Below, piece after piece: positions 62,749-64,000 of a stretch of DNA of 64,000 nucleotides. Both the position numbers and the translations under genes were made by a program. Below the pieces are notes generated by a model. That model saw only the letters and a program-made list of their open reading frames with translations. It did no database searches and was not told where the DNA came from. Every line of letters begins with the position of its first letter. Positions within the stretch are counted from its first letter, which is position 1. The stretch covers positions 62,001 through 126,000 of the forward strand of contig DATKTO010000007.1 in assembly GCA_035531075.1 (NCBI GenBank), read 5' to 3'. This DNA comes from 39-52-133 sp035531075 (GTDB taxonomy: Bacteria; Pseudomonadota; Gammaproteobacteria; Burkholderiales; Gallionellaceae).

Positions 62749-63503
62749 GGATGCGACCCGCTTTACCACCAGCCCCCAGCGTCGACTGGGCGTATTTTCT
62801 CGATGTCGATGGCACGTTAATCGATATCGCCGAGTCACCGGATGCCGTCTGTGTCGATACGGCTCTGCTCGAACTCATTGCGCGCCTGTACCGTGATAGT
62901 GGCGGGGCAATGGCGCTGGTCAGTGGTCGCGCAATTTCTGATCTGGATAAGCGTCTTGGCATGCTGCATATGCCAATGGCCGGTCAGCACGGGCTGGAGC
63001 GGCGCGACGCCGCCGGACGGTTGTGGATACATGCCGCCGCGCCCGCAGCCAAACGTGCGATCAAGGAAGCGTTGGAACCGGCTCTTGCGCGCCATCTCGG
63101 TTTGCTTCTTGAAGACAAGGGGCTGACACTGGCGTTGCATTATCGTCTTGCGCCACATCTTGCGTCTTATGTAAATCGTTTGATGGATCGGCTGGCGCAT
63201 GAAGCCAATGCAGGTCTTGAGGTGCAGCGCGGCAAGCGCGTGGCTGAGGTTAAGCCTTCAGGCATCAACAAGGGCACTGCGGTGGCTGAATATCTGACAG
63301 AGTCGCCATTCAGGGAGCGGCGCCCGGTGTTCATTGGCGATGACCTCAACGACGAGCATGGCTTCGCCGAAGTGAACAGGCTGGGCGGTATTTCCATCAA
63401 GGTGGGCAAAGGCCCGAGCTGCGCCAGTTTCCGCCTGCCCGATGTGGCGGCAGTAAGGCGCTGGCTGGGCGAGGCATTGAAAGGAAGAAAATGCGCAATC
63501 TAG
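62745..63503 (+). CDS. otsB: Trehalose-6-phosphate phosphatase
   Basis: 252-aa HAD phosphatase. Motif I FLDVDGTLIDIAESPD, motif II LVSGRAISDLD, and motif IV GDDLNDEHGF. Starts at ATG 62745, overlapping otsA by four bases, so the two enzymes of trehalose synthesis are coupled. A longer frame upstream lies inside otsA and is not used. Cytoplasmic. Confidence 0.95.
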   Translation: MRMRPALPPAPSVDWAYFLDVDGTLIDIAESPDAVCVDTALLELIARLYRDSGGAMALVSGRAISDLDKRLGMLHMPMAGQHGLERRDAAGRLWIHAAAPAAKRAIKEALEPALARHLGLLLEDKGLTLALHYRLAPHLASYVNRLMDRLAHEANAGLEVQRGKRVAEVKPSGINKGTAVAEYLTESPFRERRPVFIGDDLNDEHGFAEVNRLGGISIKVGKGPSCASFRLPDVAAVRRWLGEALKGRKCAI

Positions 63504-64000
63504 ATATGGCCCTGATCGGCAATTGCACCATAGGTGCCCTGATAGATGAACGGGCGAATATCACCTGGGGTTGCTTTCCGCGTTTTGATGGCGACCCGGT
63601 GTTCTGCTCCCTGCTCAGGGATGCCGACGACTTCGGATTTTTTGCTGTCGAGCTCGCGGATTGCGAACGGATCGAGCAACACTATCTGGAGAACACCGCG
63701 ATCCTGATCACGCGTATGTACGACCGTCACGGCGGTGCCATCGAAATCACGGATTTCGCGCCGCGCTTCGGCCAATATGGCCGCATGTTTCGGCCCATGA
63801 TGCTGGTGCGCCGCATCAAGAGACTTTGCGGCAGCCCGCGCCTGACTCTGCGCCTTCGTCCTGCCTGTGATAACGGTGCCGGTCGGCCCGAAGTCACTTG
63901 GGGCAGCAATCACATCCGCTATGCAGCGCCCGCATTCACACTCAGGCTGACGACCGATGCCTCCCTTACTGCGCTGTTGCAGGAGACGCCATTCTTCCTT
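63491..64000 (+). CDS. Glycoside hydrolase family 15 protein (glucoamylase/trehalase type), partial
   Basis: First 170 codons; the gene continues past the window. Start ATG 63491 (AAGGAAG 3-7 bases upstream) overlaps otsB by 13 bases. The N-terminal beta-sandwich is recognisable: LIGNCTIGALIDERANITWGCFPRFDGDPVF, EITDFAPRFGQYGRMFRP, and LVRRIKRL. GH15 members hydrolyse terminal glucose from glucans or trehalose; with otsAB it may be a trehalase that recycles the osmolyte (inference). Confidence 0.88.
   Translation, partial: MRNLDMALIGNCTIGALIDERANITWGCFPRFDGDPVFCSLLRDADDFGFFAVELADCERIEQHYLENTAILITRMYDRHGGAIEITDFAPRFGQYGRMFRPMMLVRRIKRLCGSPRLTLRLRPACDNGAGRPEVTWGSNHIRYAAPAFTLRLTTDASLTALLQETPFFL

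Overview
The window is a densely coded chromosomal segment of about 55-58 % G+C by eye, with gene content and order typical of Betaproteobacteria. The family is probably Gallionellaceae or another Nitrosomonadales lineage. This is inferred from gene order (queA-nfeD-qmcA-tgt-yajC-secDF; clpS-clpA beside a cold-shock gene; fmdB-DUF502-aspS-nudB-ybhP-clsB) and from the monomeric isocitrate dehydrogenase. No rRNA gene, prophage, transposase or CRISPR array was seen. One tRNA gene, tRNA-Leu(CAA), is present.

Region by region. 0-3.8 kb: tRNA thiolation (mnmA) with a Nudix hydrolase and a rhodanese lipoprotein, a small secreted Ala/Lys repeat protein, tRNA-Leu, and queA. 3.8-12.4 kb: nfeD/qmcA membrane proteins, tgt, the Sec accessory operon yajC-secD-secF with a DedA protein, and an HDOD-receiver-GGDEF signalling protein. 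12.4-18 kb: clpS-clpA, cspA, monomeric IDH and a pseudouridine synthase. 18.5-27 kb: fmdB-DUF502-aspS, a barnase/barstar pair inserted before nudB, then nadA, alanine dehydrogenase, and a ybhP-clsB pair. 27-31.5 kb: a shortened KdpD, KdpE and the K+ transporter Kup in one operon behind a KdpE-like box. 31.9-41.5 kb: an Atm1-type ABC exporter, a PbpG-type peptidase, a Ca2+-type P-ATPase, an RNase D-like exonuclease, a type II toxin-antitoxin module and ModA.

From 41.6 kb onwards the window is dominated by ion and osmotic balance. It holds a CBS protein with an NhaD-like antiporter, a CPA antiporter, a DapB-like dehydrogenase, and a SulP anion transporter followed by NhaA. Further on are a CorC-type protein and a CaCA antiporter. 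Next come a phosphatase-glycerate kinase fusion with a GpgS-like glycosyltransferase, a second NhaA behind a wrecked second SulP, and a trehalose operon. That operon encodes a membrane-sensor/OtsA fusion, OtsB and a GH15 enzyme running off the end.

Most notable: (i) the sulP leader forms three hairpins, the last a classic terminator, and the leader is preserved in the decayed second copy, which suggests an attenuator or ion riboswitch; (ii) KdpDE appears rewired to Kup; (iii) an osmolyte gene set with unusual fusions; (iv) a duplicated sulP-nhaA cassette with a rearrangement scar at about 57.57 kb; (v) several families of short intergenic repeats, including a 14-15 bp AT-rich motif seen five times.
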